A DNA stretch of 64,000 nucleotides, taken from assembly GCF_000023125.1 (NCBI RefSeq), contig NC_013037.1, positions 2,852,001 to 2,916,000 of the forward strand, written 5' to 3'. Every line of letters begins with the position of its first letter. Position 1 is the first letter of the stretch. The position numbers were made by a program, and so were the translations under genes. This stretch comes from Dyadobacter fermentans DSM 18053 (GTDB lineage Bacteria; Bacteroidota; Bacteroidia; Cytophagales; Spirosomataceae). The notes below the pieces were generated by a model that saw nothing but the letters and a program-made list of their open reading frames with translations, was not told where the DNA came from and ran no database searches. Positions 36,129-45,234 of this stretch are shown here, in pieces.

Positions 36129-39100
36129 TTACCTTGATACGGCGATCTTTTGTGTGCTAATAGTGCCGTCAAACAGGGTCATAGTAAGCGTATATACACC
36201 AGGTGCCAGACTGCTTACATCTACACCACCAGCAGGAATGCTGCGGCTACTGAACACCTGTACACCTGCGACGCTGGTCAGTGTTATCTGTTTAACCTGG
36301 CCGTGGTCGGCGATCAGAAGCTTATCTGAAACCGGGTTTGGATAAGCAATCGCCATCACACCTTTCAGCTTCACCTCACGAATGCTGCTGAATGCATAAG
36401 TGCCGTCTGTATCCACCATTTTCAGGCGGTACAGATTGGTGCCCATGGCCGGTCTTAAATCGTTATATGAATAATCGAGCAGTGCATTGCTCTCGCCGCG
36501 CGAAGCTATGCTACCGATCATTGCCCACGATTTCCCATCTACACTGCGCTCGATCTCAAAGCGGTCGCTGCCTTTCTCTTCGGTTGTAGACCATGCCAGC
36601 AGTACGTTGCCAGTTTCGGCCGTTGCCGTAAAACGGGCCAAAGTAACTGGAAGCGGATTTTCAAATGCGATGAAATAATCTTCCACTTCACCGTCCGCTG
36701 CTGCGCCGTTGACGCTGGCAGCCGTGAGCGGATCGGTGGTGAGCCTAAAACGTGCGAACACACCGGTAGAACCTGTTGTCCCGCCCAAGGTCGAGCTGGG
36801 CCAAATAAGCGTTGCGCTCGACGCGCCGGGGGCGACTGTTGTGCAAACGCCTTCGCTGGCTTCAAATGTTCCGTTGTTATTCCAGTCGATCCAGCCGCAA
36901 AGATTCGCCGTCGATGTGGTCAGGTTAACAGTGGCAACATTGACTGTGTAGTTGACGATCGAGGTGGTAGATCCTCCGGCAATCGCAGGGAACGCCGTCA
37001 CACCGTCTTCATCATTCAAGCCGGTGTTGTTATCACCATTAGCCTGTTGGCCCGGGGCTCCATCCGTTTCCGCGTCTATTGTGCTGCCCATGGTCAGGAA
37101 GCTTGTCACGCGGTGCGAGGGGCCGTTTCCGGTCGTGAGCGTACTGTACGAATCCGGTGCGTCGCCATAGTCGCAGCCAATTCCGATGGTTATGTCGTCA
37201 ATGGCGAAATCGTTGCCGTTGATCCCTGGGACCTGCTGATTGTTGCGGATAATGAAATCAACGGTCCCAGAGGCGTCAGCGACAAATGTCATCGAATACT
37301 GGCGCCAGTCGGTTTCGGACGTAAACGGTATATCACCCGTCGATTGCGAGGAAATCAGACCACCTTGCAAGTTTCTTGCTTCCAGTACCAGGTTTGGAAG
37401 CACATAGCCCGGCGCGGTTGTTAAGTTAGTGGCCCAAAGTGAAAGTGAATACGATGCACCAGGGAGCAGTCCGCTAAACCTGCGACGGAAAACCTCGTCC
37501 TGGCCGAAACCTCCGTTCACATTTAAAAAGTAACCTCCTACATCGCCGGCCGTGTGGTCAGGGGCAACTGTCCCGTAATATAGCGCCTGAAAGTTATTTA
37601 CTACCGTGTGGGTTTCAGCGCCGTATTCATTGAAGTGGTACGGCGAGTATATCGAAGGAATTGACGAAACTGTTTCAGAACCAGACGCGCCGAATGTCTC
37701 AACAAAAGGGGTACCACACGAATTTGAAATCGGTGAAGTCTGGATATTGTAATTGACGAATTCCAAATGTGCCGTCTGACCGGCGGTTACTGTTACAGTC
37801 GCTGTCCGGTTAGCAATGTCGGTGCTTACTGATCCGCCGGCAGTGTTGATTTTGATCAGCTCCCATGATCCAGGCGCTGCGTTTTCGGAAATCGTGTATG
37901 TACCTGGCGCAACGTTATAAATGATGCTATTGCCGGCACCCGCAGTCCTGACAGTATGGTCATTGAGCCATCCCCCATCTTCCCTACGCTGTATAAGTCT
38001 TCCGCGCATCGTCGTTGGAGCATCCGCCTTGGCATTGTAGGTCAGCACTGGTGTGTCCCCATCGGCGCCGGCGGAGATACCGCCATTGTTGCTTCCGGAA
38101 AGCGCCCCTCCACTATTGGGGTCTACCACCCAATTGTTTCCGGAAAGACGGTACGCTTGCGCACTGTTGACGGCCCAAACGCTGCCATCAGCAGCAACCG
38201 TGATATCTGAGAACCCCTGGGACGGATATGTTTCAGCAATCGTTGCAACATCACCGGAGACTGTGATACGGTAAACCTGTCCAGCCGTTTCACTAAGTAC
38301 ATATACCGACCCATCCGGCGCTACGTCCACCCGGGAACCGCAAACGTTGGGAAAACCGGTATAGCTGTTGCCGCCATTCCACCTGAACAAATTGTAGCAA
38401 CCGGCTGTGTTGAAAGCAAGCAAATAAGCCGCTTGCGTAGCACCGGCCGACATTCCAATATCAAAAGCGTTGATCGTTGTCGGCGTTGTGGGAATAAAAG
38501 CGCTTCCATCCCATGTGTACATAAAACCCTCGGCGTTGACCAGTATGGGCGTACCATTTTGATCTACATCAACGCGTGTACCCAAGCCCGGAGCAGTCGT
38601 CCAGCTGGATGAGCCGGCGGCACGGTAGTACACCCCACCATTGCCCGTTCCTGACGCCGGAGCGCCAATGGCCCAAATCGTATTGTTAGTTCCCATCCCC
38701 ACGTCCTGCAAAGAGACGAATGCCGGATCGTCATTCAGCGTAAATGAGCTGCCGGAAGGCAGGTTGGTTGTGAAACCAAAATCAACACCTGGGCTCACTT
38801 CCGATTGCGCTTTCTTTGCAATCACAATCGTGGAAAGTGGCGCCAGCTCGCGCGACGCAAAGGTGTAGGCAATATAGGAGTCCGGTGAAAGGGTTCCTGT
38901 CGTGGTAATCGAGCCTGCATTCAGATCACTGCCCCCCCCGAGCACCGACGTAGGGTCAATAGATGAAGGGATGGCTACCCATTTAGTCCCGTCCCAACCG
39001 GCGATTGTCAAATTGGCAAGCTGGCTGGCTGTCAGGCCGGCTATGCCGCTGGACGCGTCCCAGGTAAGGGTGAGCGGTGTTTCGCTCGCGCCGTCGATGT

Positions 39101-39638
39101 CCCAGTATTCTACCGTGCTGACGGCTGTCACGCCTGCACCCCTGCTGCTGGTACCAAACGGACCGCCGGTTGGAAGTGCCGGGTAATCTGTGCCTGAAAA
39201 CAGGTTGCTGGTCGCGGCTGCATTGGGATCGGCGCGGAAGTAGGCGCCCATCGTTCCATCGCCCGAAGCAGCAAACGGGCCTAGCGAGCCGTTATCGCCC
39301 ACCGGAAAAATGAACTGTCCTGAGCCGTATTTACGTACATATCCGTCCACATACCCGGCGTCGGATGCGCCATTAGATGTCAGATTGTCACCGACAAAAT
39401 TAAGAACGCCGAAGTTGCCGGCCGCGCGCTCGGTCAGGATCACACCCGGCTGCACGCCCGCACCGCCTGCTACGAAATCATGATTGGAAAAAAAGCTCAT
39501 CTGGGCGCCGCCGAAGATCGTGGTATTGCCCTGGCTGCCTTCCTGCGCCCAGCCAAAATGTGCATGGCCCATCAGGGCGGCACAAACCGCGATGCTGGCG
39601 CATACCCTTCCAGGTAATTTTGAATGTTTTAGTTTCAT
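36129..39638 (-). CDS. Large secreted T9SS protein with tectonin-like propeller and GEVED domain
   Basis: Starting at 39638 (MKLKHSKLPGRVCASIAVCA...WAQ), the 1169-residue protein has a Sec signal. A region of tectonin-like repeats follows (VDVDQNGTPILVNAEGFMYTWDG, VDVAPDGSVYVLSETAGQVYRI, ITVAADGSVWAVNSAQAYRLSG), then a carbohydrate-binding-like beta domain (NDFAIDDITIGIGC). A GEVED domain (GDAPDSYSTL to DGEVEDYFIAF) and a fibronectin-like segment precede a type IX C-terminal signal (IAYPNPVSDKLLIADHG, VSSLAPGVYTLTM). It should be exported through the Por system and attached at the cell surface. It is the last gene of a three-gene minus-strand cluster. Confidence 0.88.
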   Translation of the reverse strand: MKLKHSKLPGRVCASIAVCAALMGHAHFGWAQEGSQGNTTIFGGAQMSFFSNHDFVAGGAGVQPGVILTERAAGNFGVLNFVGDNLTSNGASDAGYVDGYVRKYGSGQFIFPVGDNGSLGPFAASGDGTMGAYFRADPNAAATSNLFSGTDYPALPTGGPFGTSSRGAGVTAVSTVEYWDIDGASETPLTLTWDASSGIAGLTASQLANLTIAGWDGTKWVAIPSSIDPTSVLGGGSDLNAGSITTTGTLSPDSYIAYTFASRELAPLSTIVIAKKAQSEVSPGVDFGFTTNLPSGSSFTLNDDPAFVSLQDVGMGTNNTIWAIGAPASGTGNGGVYYRAAGSSSWTTAPGLGTRVDVDQNGTPILVNAEGFMYTWDGSAFIPTTPTTINAFDIGMSAGATQAAYLLAFNTAGCYNLFRWNGGNSYTGFPNVCGSRVDVAPDGSVYVLSETAGQVYRITVSGDVATIAETYPSQGFSDITVAADGSVWAVNSAQAYRLSGNNWVVDPNSGGALSGSNNGGISAGADGDTPVLTYNAKADAPTTMRGRLIQRREDGGWLNDHTVRTAGAGNSIIYNVAPGTYTISENAAPGSWELIKINTAGGSVSTDIANRTATVTVTAGQTAHLEFVNYNIQTSPISNSCGTPFVETFGASGSETVSSIPSIYSPYHFNEYGAETHTVVNNFQALYYGTVAPDHTAGDVGGYFLNVNGGFGQDEVFRRRFSGLLPGASYSLSLWATNLTTAPGYVLPNLVLEARNLQGGLISSQSTGDIPFTSETDWRQYSMTFVADASGTVDFIIRNNQQVPGINGNDFAIDDITIGIGCDYGDAPDSYSTLTTGNGPSHRVTSFLTMGSTIDAETDGAPGQQANGDNNTGLNDEDGVTAFPAIAGGSTTSIVNYTVNVATVNLTTSTANLCGWIDWNNNGTFEASEGVCTTVAPGASSATLIWPSSTLGGTTGSTGVFARFRLTTDPLTAASVNGAAADGEVEDYFIAFENPLPVTLARFTATAETGNVLLAWSTTEEKGSDRFEIERSVDGKSWAMIGSIASRGESNALLDYSYNDLRPAMGTNLYRLKMVDTDGTYAFSSIREVKLKGVMAIAYPNPVSDKLLIADHGQVKQITLTSVAGVQVFSSRSIPAGGVDVSSLAPGVYTLTMTLFDGTISTQKIAVSR

Positions 39639-39712
39639 ATAAAGTATGCTTAGTACTTTGATGTCATAAGGTTTGATCGGTTTGACTGGCAAATGCAAGT
39701 CAGCGTATGCTA

Positions 39713-40357
39713 TCAGAATGGCCCTACAGCGTAGGTTTCTACGAATTGTAGCTCTCCGGAAAAGGAACCTGTCCAAAACCAGAAGTGAAGAGTTTGGCCT
39801 TCGGTTACAGTTACCCGAAACGCTGGCGTTGTATGGTGAGCCGTTGGTGCCACAAGTACCCATTCAGCGGTAAGACCAGCTAGTTCAAAGGTGGACGAAC
39901 TGCTCGACAATGCGGTATTTATAAAAACTTGATTACCCACCGGATAGCTGGTCGCACCAGTCGGCATTACCCAACGGGTTGTCACCATATATGTACCTGC
40001 TCTCGGGAAAGTAATACTAGCCCCAGAGTAAAATTGCCCATCACCCGGCACGGTTACCAGATTTCCCAACGTACCGTTTACCATCCCCGGGGCCGATGGG
40101 GTTTGCCAGGTGGCGCCACCGGCCGCGTCTGAGGTTAAAACCTTTCCCGCCCCTTGCGAACCGTCTGCAATCGTCACTTTGCCAGTGTTCTTGTTGATGC
40201 TGACCTTTTTGGCCGGATCGGTACTTTCCACTTCGAGGTTATTGCTTGGATCAATCGTTGTTGGGTTGGAGCCGATTTTTACCTGTGCGGAAACGGCAGT
40301 GGCCGCCGCGAGCATCAGACCGATGGTCAATGTCGGAATAAGTCGAATTGTCTTCAT
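39713..40357 (-). CDS. Secreted modular protein, variable C1q/TNF-like C-terminus (copy 1)
   Basis: Start at 40357 (MKTIRLIPTLTIGLMLAAATAVSAQ) gives a signal peptide. The N-terminal module (VKIGSNPTTIDPSNNLEVES, VSINKNTGKVTIADGSQG) is almost identical to the next gene upstream. The C-terminal module (FPRAGTYMVTTRWVMP, VTEGQTLHFWFW) looks like a jelly-roll of the C1q/TNF type. Such modules are seen in fibre-like surface proteins; the function is unknown. Confidence 0.7.
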   Translation of the reverse strand: MKTIRLIPTLTIGLMLAAATAVSAQVKIGSNPTTIDPSNNLEVESTDPAKKVSINKNTGKVTIADGSQGAGKVLTSDAAGGATWQTPSAPGMVNGTLGNLVTVPGDGQFYSGASITFPRAGTYMVTTRWVMPTGATSYPVGNQVFINTALSSSSSTFELAGLTAEWVLVAPTAHHTTPAFRVTVTEGQTLHFWFWTGSFSGELQFVETYAVGPF

Positions 40358-40449
40358 AGAAATTTGTAATTGATGCAAAAGAATTGCGATTGAAGTATGC
40401 TGTTGAATTTCCGCATGGGTGTTCTAGAGCCAAATTGGCGGTAAACAAA

Positions 40450-41175
40450 CTACTCTATTTTGGTGATCGTCATATAAGCGCGGCCACATGTCCCAGTCCA
40501 GATAGGGTTAATGGGCGGGTTCCCGTCGGTTTGCATCGTATACCCTTCCAGTGAAATTGCGTCCCCCGCTGATAACCTTCCTGTATATACGACAGACTGC
40601 CAGTCACCCGCAGTGCCTCCCAACGGAGATGTGCCTTTGAAAAGCGGGCCCCCGTTTTCCGAGACAACCCAGATCCTGGTCCAAAGAACTACCCCTGCAC
40701 CCGTAGTACTGTTACACGACAAACCCACCTGCACTGAGTACGAGCCATCAGCAGGAATTGTGTACCGTTTTTCGGCAGGCAGCCAATTCTCACCGCCGAC
40801 ACTTGGGACCAGGGGCAGACGCTGCGCGGGATCGTCGTGTACCGTAAACGTAGGTACAGTCGTAGGCGCAGTAATCGCTCCATTGAATACCGTCTGAGGT
40901 ATTTTTGCCGTTGAAAGTGGCAGCCATGTGGCGACTCCATTCGCATCAGATGTAAGCACAAAGCCGTTTCCCTGTGAACCGTCGGCAATAGTGACCTTGC
41001 CAGTATTTTTATTTATACTGACTCTTTTGGCCGGGTCAGTGCTTTCCACTTCCAGGTTGTTGCTCGGGTCGATCGTTGTAGGGTTCGATCCGATTTTTAC
41101 TTGCGCAGATGCAATGGTAGCCGCAGCCAGCATGAAACCAATGGCGAATGTTGGAACAAGTCGAGTTGTCTTCAT
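40450..41175 (-). CDS. Secreted modular protein, variable C-terminus (copy 2)
   Basis: The 241-residue paralogue of the previous gene shares its signal peptide and about 80 residues of N-terminal module (MKTTRLVPTFAIGFMLAAAT, then the same VKIGSNPTTIDPSN block). The rest differs entirely (VPSVGGENWLPAEKRYTIPADGSYSVQVGL, GRLSAGDAISLEGY), again a jelly-roll-like domain. The pair lies head to tail, 92 bp apart, and looks like duplication followed by C-terminal replacement. Confidence 0.7.
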   Translation of the reverse strand: MKTTRLVPTFAIGFMLAAATIASAQVKIGSNPTTIDPSNNLEVESTDPAKRVSINKNTGKVTIADGSQGNGFVLTSDANGVATWLPLSTAKIPQTVFNGAITAPTTVPTFTVHDDPAQRLPLVPSVGGENWLPAEKRYTIPADGSYSVQVGLSCNSTTGAGVVLWTRIWVVSENGGPLFKGTSPLGGTAGDWQSVVYTGRLSAGDAISLEGYTMQTDGNPPINPIWTGTCGRAYMTITKIE

Positions 41176-42156
41176 AAGTATTAAATCGGTTGATATTCGG
41201 ATAATTGATACGCTCTACCTGAAAAGCGGTAGCACTACTACTTCGAAGTCTTAATGATGCACTCACTACACCGGGCGTCCCTGGTTTAGCATGGCACAAA
41301 CATAAGTCCGATATCAAATTATTTTTGTCGACATGAAAAATTAGCAGTCGTAGATAGCGCCCTACATTGTAGTATTTATTCTATGAAATTTACGTATTGC
41401 AACACTTGACGACGTATAATGCAAAGGCCCAGAATGTTGACTAGTACTCTGAGAGATACGGTGATCACCGCAATTCCTGCTATTGCGCACCATTTTTGGT
41501 CAAAACTCTGGCGGTCACATAGCTCTATGGCGTTTGAAAGGCAAGAACAATTGTTCATTTACGATTGACCAGTATTACTCATTAAAATTGCAATCGTCAC
41601 CTTCTGGCACGACTCAGTAGACAAGACCAAACAAAATATACCATCCTGTTGTTTGGCGAACAGCGTGTATGGCCCGGAAGCGTCCACATATCAGCTCCAT
41701 GCATCACGTTGCTCAAGGCTTCTGGCGCTCAAGGGATAAAGCATTTTCAAATGGATTGCATTCTCACCGAAAGAGCTATAATTGGTAAACAAAAAGCCAG
41801 CAGACAAAAATCTGCTGGCTTCAACAATACATCCTCTATCAGTGAAAACACTGATTTTACAACGAAGCTACAGCTACATCGAAATACCAATCTATCTTCG
41901 GACAAGTAAAAGGTGGTTGCTCTAAAAGATTAAGGTGACGATCTGTATGAGGCCTCCCTTTGGATAGCAGCAAGCATATTTGAGCATAAAATGAGATTCG
42001 GTTGTCATCAGCTTTCCTAAATCTCCGCAGATTAGCGTAGTTATATATTTGGCGGTAAAATTGATCGTCATAGGAATGACACATGTCAAAGTGAAGAACA
42101 ACCATAACAATTAGTATTACTACCTTTACAATATTCACCCTTTGATCTGTTGGATG
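41176..42156. other. Long spacer
   Basis: No supported gene. A hairpin at 41795-41820 (AGCCAGCAGA, loop, complement) is followed by no strong T-run on the + strand. A minus-strand frame at 41857-42165 (102 codons, one hydrophobic stretch) is possible but lacks any recognisable feature. The left end holds the promoter of the surface-protein operon. Confidence 0.4.
41795..41820. terminator. Hairpin AGCCAGCAGA / TCTGCTGGCT
   Basis: A perfect 10-bp stem with a 6-nt A-rich loop; preceded by AAAAA, so it would read as a terminator on the minus strand. Confidence 0.55.
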
Positions 42157-42423
42157 AGTAAGCATTTAAACACTATAAGACCGGCCATAGTTGACCAGAT
42201 TATTGAAGCAATACTGGAAAGCAGTGCTAACTCTAACTGTTTGTTTTATACCTTTTTTACATCAAAAACGCCTGTTTCTATCATCAAGATGGTGATTGCT
42301 GAACTTTCTCACAAAGGCATCCTTGTAGAAGTTGACGAGTTTGCACTGGAAACCCAGCCAGTCGAACCGATGATCAATCTTTACATATATAGAGTAGATA
42401 ACGACAGACCATTAGCCTGCTGA
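42157..42423 (+). CDS. Small hypothetical protein
   Basis: An 88-residue product from the ATG at 42157 (MSKHLNTIRPAIVDQIIEAILES). It is acidic and helical with a hydrophobic C-terminus (PMINLYIYRVDND). No family recognised; composition looks natural. Confidence 0.45.
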   Translation, partial: SKHLNTIRPAIVDQIIEAILESSANSNCLFYTFFTSKTPVSIIKMVIAELSHKGILVEVDEFALETQPVEPMINLYIYRVDNDRPLAC

Positions 42424-42601
42424 ACTTCCGTTACGAAGCTCTGCTCAAATAATAGTCATGAACAAAGTAAAATCATTGTATAAACCTGGTTAATACACAT
42501 ACAAGTGACCGTTTACCTTTATAGGATAATAGATAGGAGGATTTGATTGCACTAATTGAATTACAGAAGCAGAACTCTTAACCCGGTAGTTGGACTTTTG
42601 A

Positions 42602-42784
42602 ATGGCAACACCCGTATCGATTTATCCAAGTCGTGAGGGCCTTCGTACAAGAAAAATCAAACGCGCTAACGTTGCTGCTATCCGGGACGGATCATACCTC
42701 GTTCACCACGGAGCCGGAAGACTTTGTTTGAACGGCCAAGCCTTGACGGCGCAGCGCTTGCCTAAACTAAATGGCTGGCCATAA
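42602..42784 (+). CDS. Small hypothetical protein, possible C-terminal fragment
   Basis: A 60-residue frame (MATPVSIYPSREGLRTRKIKRANVAAIRDGSYLVHHGAG...). The segment AIRDGSYLVHHG resembles the end of small hydrolases such as dipeptidase E, so it could be a remnant. It is followed directly by a terminator hairpin. Confidence 0.35.
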   Translation: MATPVSIYPSREGLRTRKIKRANVAAIRDGSYLVHHGAGRLCLNGQALTAQRLPKLNGWP

Positions 42785-42789
42785 AAAGA

Positions 42790-42818
42790 AGCCTGGGTGC
42801 AGGACAACCAGGCTTTTT
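42790..42818 (+). terminator. Terminator AGCCTGG / CCAGGCTTTTT
   Basis: Stem AGCCTGG..CCAGGCT with an intervening loop and a following T5 run, immediately after the 60-codon frame. Confidence 0.7.
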
Positions 42819-42982
42819 ACTTAAACCCTCCTCTAAAAGTGTATAGCATAACAGACTGGCAAAGCTATACAAAATGCAAGTCTTCGCCCTTAGTTGATTT
42901 GCAAATTGAATTATTGCTACACGACGGTGACCGGTAGTACCGTTTTTGGCTACGAGGCATGAAAGCACAGTTAGTGCGTAAA

Positions 42983-43020
42983 CGGTAATATTACCCACGT
43001 CCTTTGGGAATCCCAAAGGA
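42983..43020. promoter_or_regulatory. Two adjacent palindromes
   Basis: GGTAATATTACC (42983-42994) and CCTTTGGGAATCCCAAAGG (43001-43019) are perfect palindromes separated by 6 bp, just past the 3' end of a small minus-strand gene. They could be operators or a terminator. Confidence 0.45.
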
Positions 43021-43062
43021 GGTTTTCTTAATTGATAGCCTTACACCAGTGAGCAACTACCG

Positions 43063-43260
43063 TTATTTTCTGTGTATTGCGCGCTGCCCTGGTTGGAAGA
43101 CGCCTTCAATCCACCGAATGAAGTTTTCTGAATGCGTTTTATATATTTTAGCTGATAAAGGTTTTAAATCGCTGTTGTCAATTTCGGTGATGTACTGCTC
43201 ATGCAGCCGCCGGATCTCTGCCAATATGTTCAAATTTGTTCTCATTCGTTTTAAGCGCAC
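43063..43260 (-). CDS. Small conserved-looking hypothetical protein
   Basis: The 65-residue product (MRLKRMRTNLNILAEIRRLHEQYITEIDNSDLKPLSAKIYKTHSENFIRWIEGVFQPG) is helical and basic with a pattern (YITEIDNSDLKPLS, HSENFIRWIEG) seen in small Bacteroidota proteins of unknown role. The ATG at 43254 region is an alternative start. Confidence 0.55.
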   Translation of the reverse strand: MRLKRMRTNLNILAEIRRLHEQYITEIDNSDLKPLSAKIYKTHSENFIRWIEGVFQPGQRAIHRK

Positions 43261-43461
43261 TATATATACTTATATAGTAACGTTTTGAACCATACTTTCG
43301 GCATTTGGTCCGCGCTTGTCCTAATGAAAAGCACTTTTCTAAGACCATACCAAGAAACCATTGCAAAGAATTTAGATGAACCTGTCGACCTGCCTAGTTT
43401 TCAGTTCATGTGGGCTATCTTTGCTCGTATACTCTTATAACCCAGCACCCATGCTATTTAG

Positions 43462-43485
43462 CAATGTCCCCGATTGGGGACATTG
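43462..43485. terminator. Hairpin CAATGTCCCC / GGGGACATTG
   Basis: A perfect 10-bp stem with loop GATT lies about 100 bp beyond the 3' end of the S24 repressor gene. Terminator or operator. Confidence 0.5.
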
Positions 43486-43582
43486 TGCTGGCTTCTCTTT
43501 TATACAAAGGTCGATACACACGTACACCCGGAACACTTGAATTCTTAATTGCTGGCCCATTCTTGATGCTGTGGCTGTCCAA

Positions 43583-44422
43583 CTATGGCGCAGCATTATC
43601 TGGCCTTGCAACTATCTTCTCCTGAATTTCTTTGAGCTGCTTCAAGATGGTGTCCATAGTTTGCGAAATATGCTGCACCTCTGACACCCTTTCAGGCACA
43701 TCCTTAGAAAAGTAGCTGTGAAACTTCCAGATTTCAAGCACGTCTCCGGCACTGATCTCATATGGCTCATAAGCCCGGTTCAAAGATTCCAACCGCATCT
43801 TATTCCCTTCTGGCAAAATAGTGACCTTCTTAAAGACAAAATCCTGCTCGCCATCCAGGATCACAATGCATAGCGTCCCCGGCTTCAAGGCCGTCCAGTC
43901 CTCGACATACCGGCAGATCACGTCCGCGCCCTCCGGCACCGGCAGCATCGAGTCGCCCGTCGTCGGAAACATCCGGAACGTCCCTGTCTGCGGAAGGCCT
44001 GGCACAGAAAACTTCGGAAGCGAAGCGATAAATTCTGGGTTGGCATACCCGCTCCGGTAGCCCGCCTTCGCCTTGACTGGCACATACTCAACGTTTTCCT
44101 TATTGGCTTTGTCTGTCGAGATAGCCAGCACCCGAAGGTTCGTCCCTTTCATGTAGAGCGGGCTCCCCGCTTCCAGCTCGCGGAGTGGCAGCTCCCCTAC
44201 CCCACGCAGATCGATCCTAAAAAGATTATCGATCGAAAGCCCGAAAAAATCAGAGATTTTGATCAGGTCAACTGCTGACGGGTTTTCCGTCCTTCCAGCC
44301 TCTATGGCAGCAAGTTTGACGCGAGTGACGCCCAGCTGCTCGGCGAAATCTTCCTGGGTGAGCCTGCGTCGCTCGCGGAGAAACCGGATGTTGCTACCGA
44401 AAAAAAGTTTTGCGCTTGTCAT
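43583..44422 (-). CDS. XRE/S24 LexA-like repressor of the mutagenesis cassette
   Basis: The 279-residue protein has an XRE helix-turn-helix (TQEDFAEQLGVTRVKLAAIEAGR, residues 22-44) and a C-terminal S24 protease domain. The Ala120-Gly121 scissile bond (KAKAGYRSGY), Ser158 in TGDSMLPVPEG and Lys198/199 in FVFKKV are in LexA-like spacing, so DNA-damage-triggered self-cleavage is expected. A short coiled-coil tail ends the protein. It is divergent from imuA and most likely represses itself and the imuA-imuB-dnaE2 operon; a palindrome lies between the two genes. Confidence 0.9.
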   Translation of the reverse strand: MTSAKLFFGSNIRFLRERRRLTQEDFAEQLGVTRVKLAAIEAGRTENPSAVDLIKISDFFGLSIDNLFRIDLRGVGELPLRELEAGSPLYMKGTNLRVLAISTDKANKENVEYVPVKAKAGYRSGYANPEFIASLPKFSVPGLPQTGTFRMFPTTGDSMLPVPEGADVICRYVEDWTALKPGTLCIVILDGEQDFVFKKVTILPEGNKMRLESLNRAYEPYEISAGDVLEIWKFHSYFSKDVPERVSEVQHISQTMDTILKQLKEIQEKIVARPDNAAP

Positions 44423-44452
44423 GGCATAATGTTATTATTGAAATCACATCAA

Positions 44453-44469
44453 TGGTACTATTAATACCA
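44453..44469. promoter_or_regulatory. Candidate operator TGGTACTATTAATACCA
   Basis: A palindrome with 5-bp arms (TGGTA/TACCA) sits in the divergent promoter region between the S24 repressor and imuA, 22 bp before the imuA ATG. It is the obvious candidate site for the repressor. Confidence 0.6.
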
Positions 44470-44491
44470 AAGATAGCAAAACATTCATACT

Positions 44492-45229
44492 ATGGAAACT
44501 GCATTGAAAAAAAGTGAGCTGGTTGCCAGGCTCAGAAGCGACATCGCCGCTTTGCAGGGCTTCCGTGCGCCGGCGTTGGGCGTAAAACACGACGACTTTG
44601 GCCTGGGGCCAGTAATGAAAGCTTTCCCGCAGGGCGTATTCCCTCGCGTGGGGATGCACGAGTTTATCAGCCAGTCAGCCGAGCAGACTGCGGCCACATC
44701 GGGCTTTATGGCCGCCCTGGCCGGTAAGATGATGAAACAGGACGGGCTCTGCGTCTGGGTGGGTACACGCCGAACGGTCTACCCTTTCGGTCTGAGCCAA
44801 TTCGGAGTGTCACCCGACCGGGTGATCTTCGTCGATCTGAAAAAGGATAAAGACCTTCTGTGGGCTATCGAAGAAGCGCTCAGATGCGATGCGCTATCAG
44901 CGGTCGTAGGCGAAATCAAGGAGCTGAACCTGACCGAGTCGCGAAGATTACAGCTGACTGTCGAAGAAAGCAAGGTCACAGGCCTTCTGCATAGGGTTTC
45001 GCCCCGGCTTTCAAACCCGGTTGCCGCAGTCTGCCGCTGGCGGATCAGCCCGCTCCCCGGTGTAGAAGACCAAGTTCTGCCTGGCATCGGCTTTCCACGC
45101 TGGCAGGTTCAGATCGAGAAAGTACGTAACGGCGAGCCAGGCAGCTGGCCACTGGAATTCCGCGATGGCAATTTCGAGCTCGTTGGTGACTCTGTTTCTT
45201 TTCACCAGTATATATCCAAGGTTGGGTAG
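44492..45229 (+). CDS. imuA: ImuA-like (RecA/SulA-related) protein
   Basis: The 245-residue product resembles the RecA-like protein ImuA: HEFISQSAEQTAATSGFMAALAGKMM near residue 56 and CVWVGTRRTVYPFGLSQFGVSPDRVIFVD. It is the first gene of a five- to six-gene operon, and should act with ImuB and DnaE2 in damage-induced translesion synthesis. Confidence 0.9.
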   Translation: METALKKSELVARLRSDIAALQGFRAPALGVKHDDFGLGPVMKAFPQGVFPRVGMHEFISQSAEQTAATSGFMAALAGKMMKQDGLCVWVGTRRTVYPFGLSQFGVSPDRVIFVDLKKDKDLLWAIEEALRCDALSAVVGEIKELNLTESRRLQLTVEESKVTGLLHRVSPRLSNPVAAVCRWRISPLPGVEDQVLPGIGFPRWQVQIEKVRNGEPGSWPLEFRDGNFELVGDSVSFHQYISKVG

Positions 45230-45234
45230 CGGTC

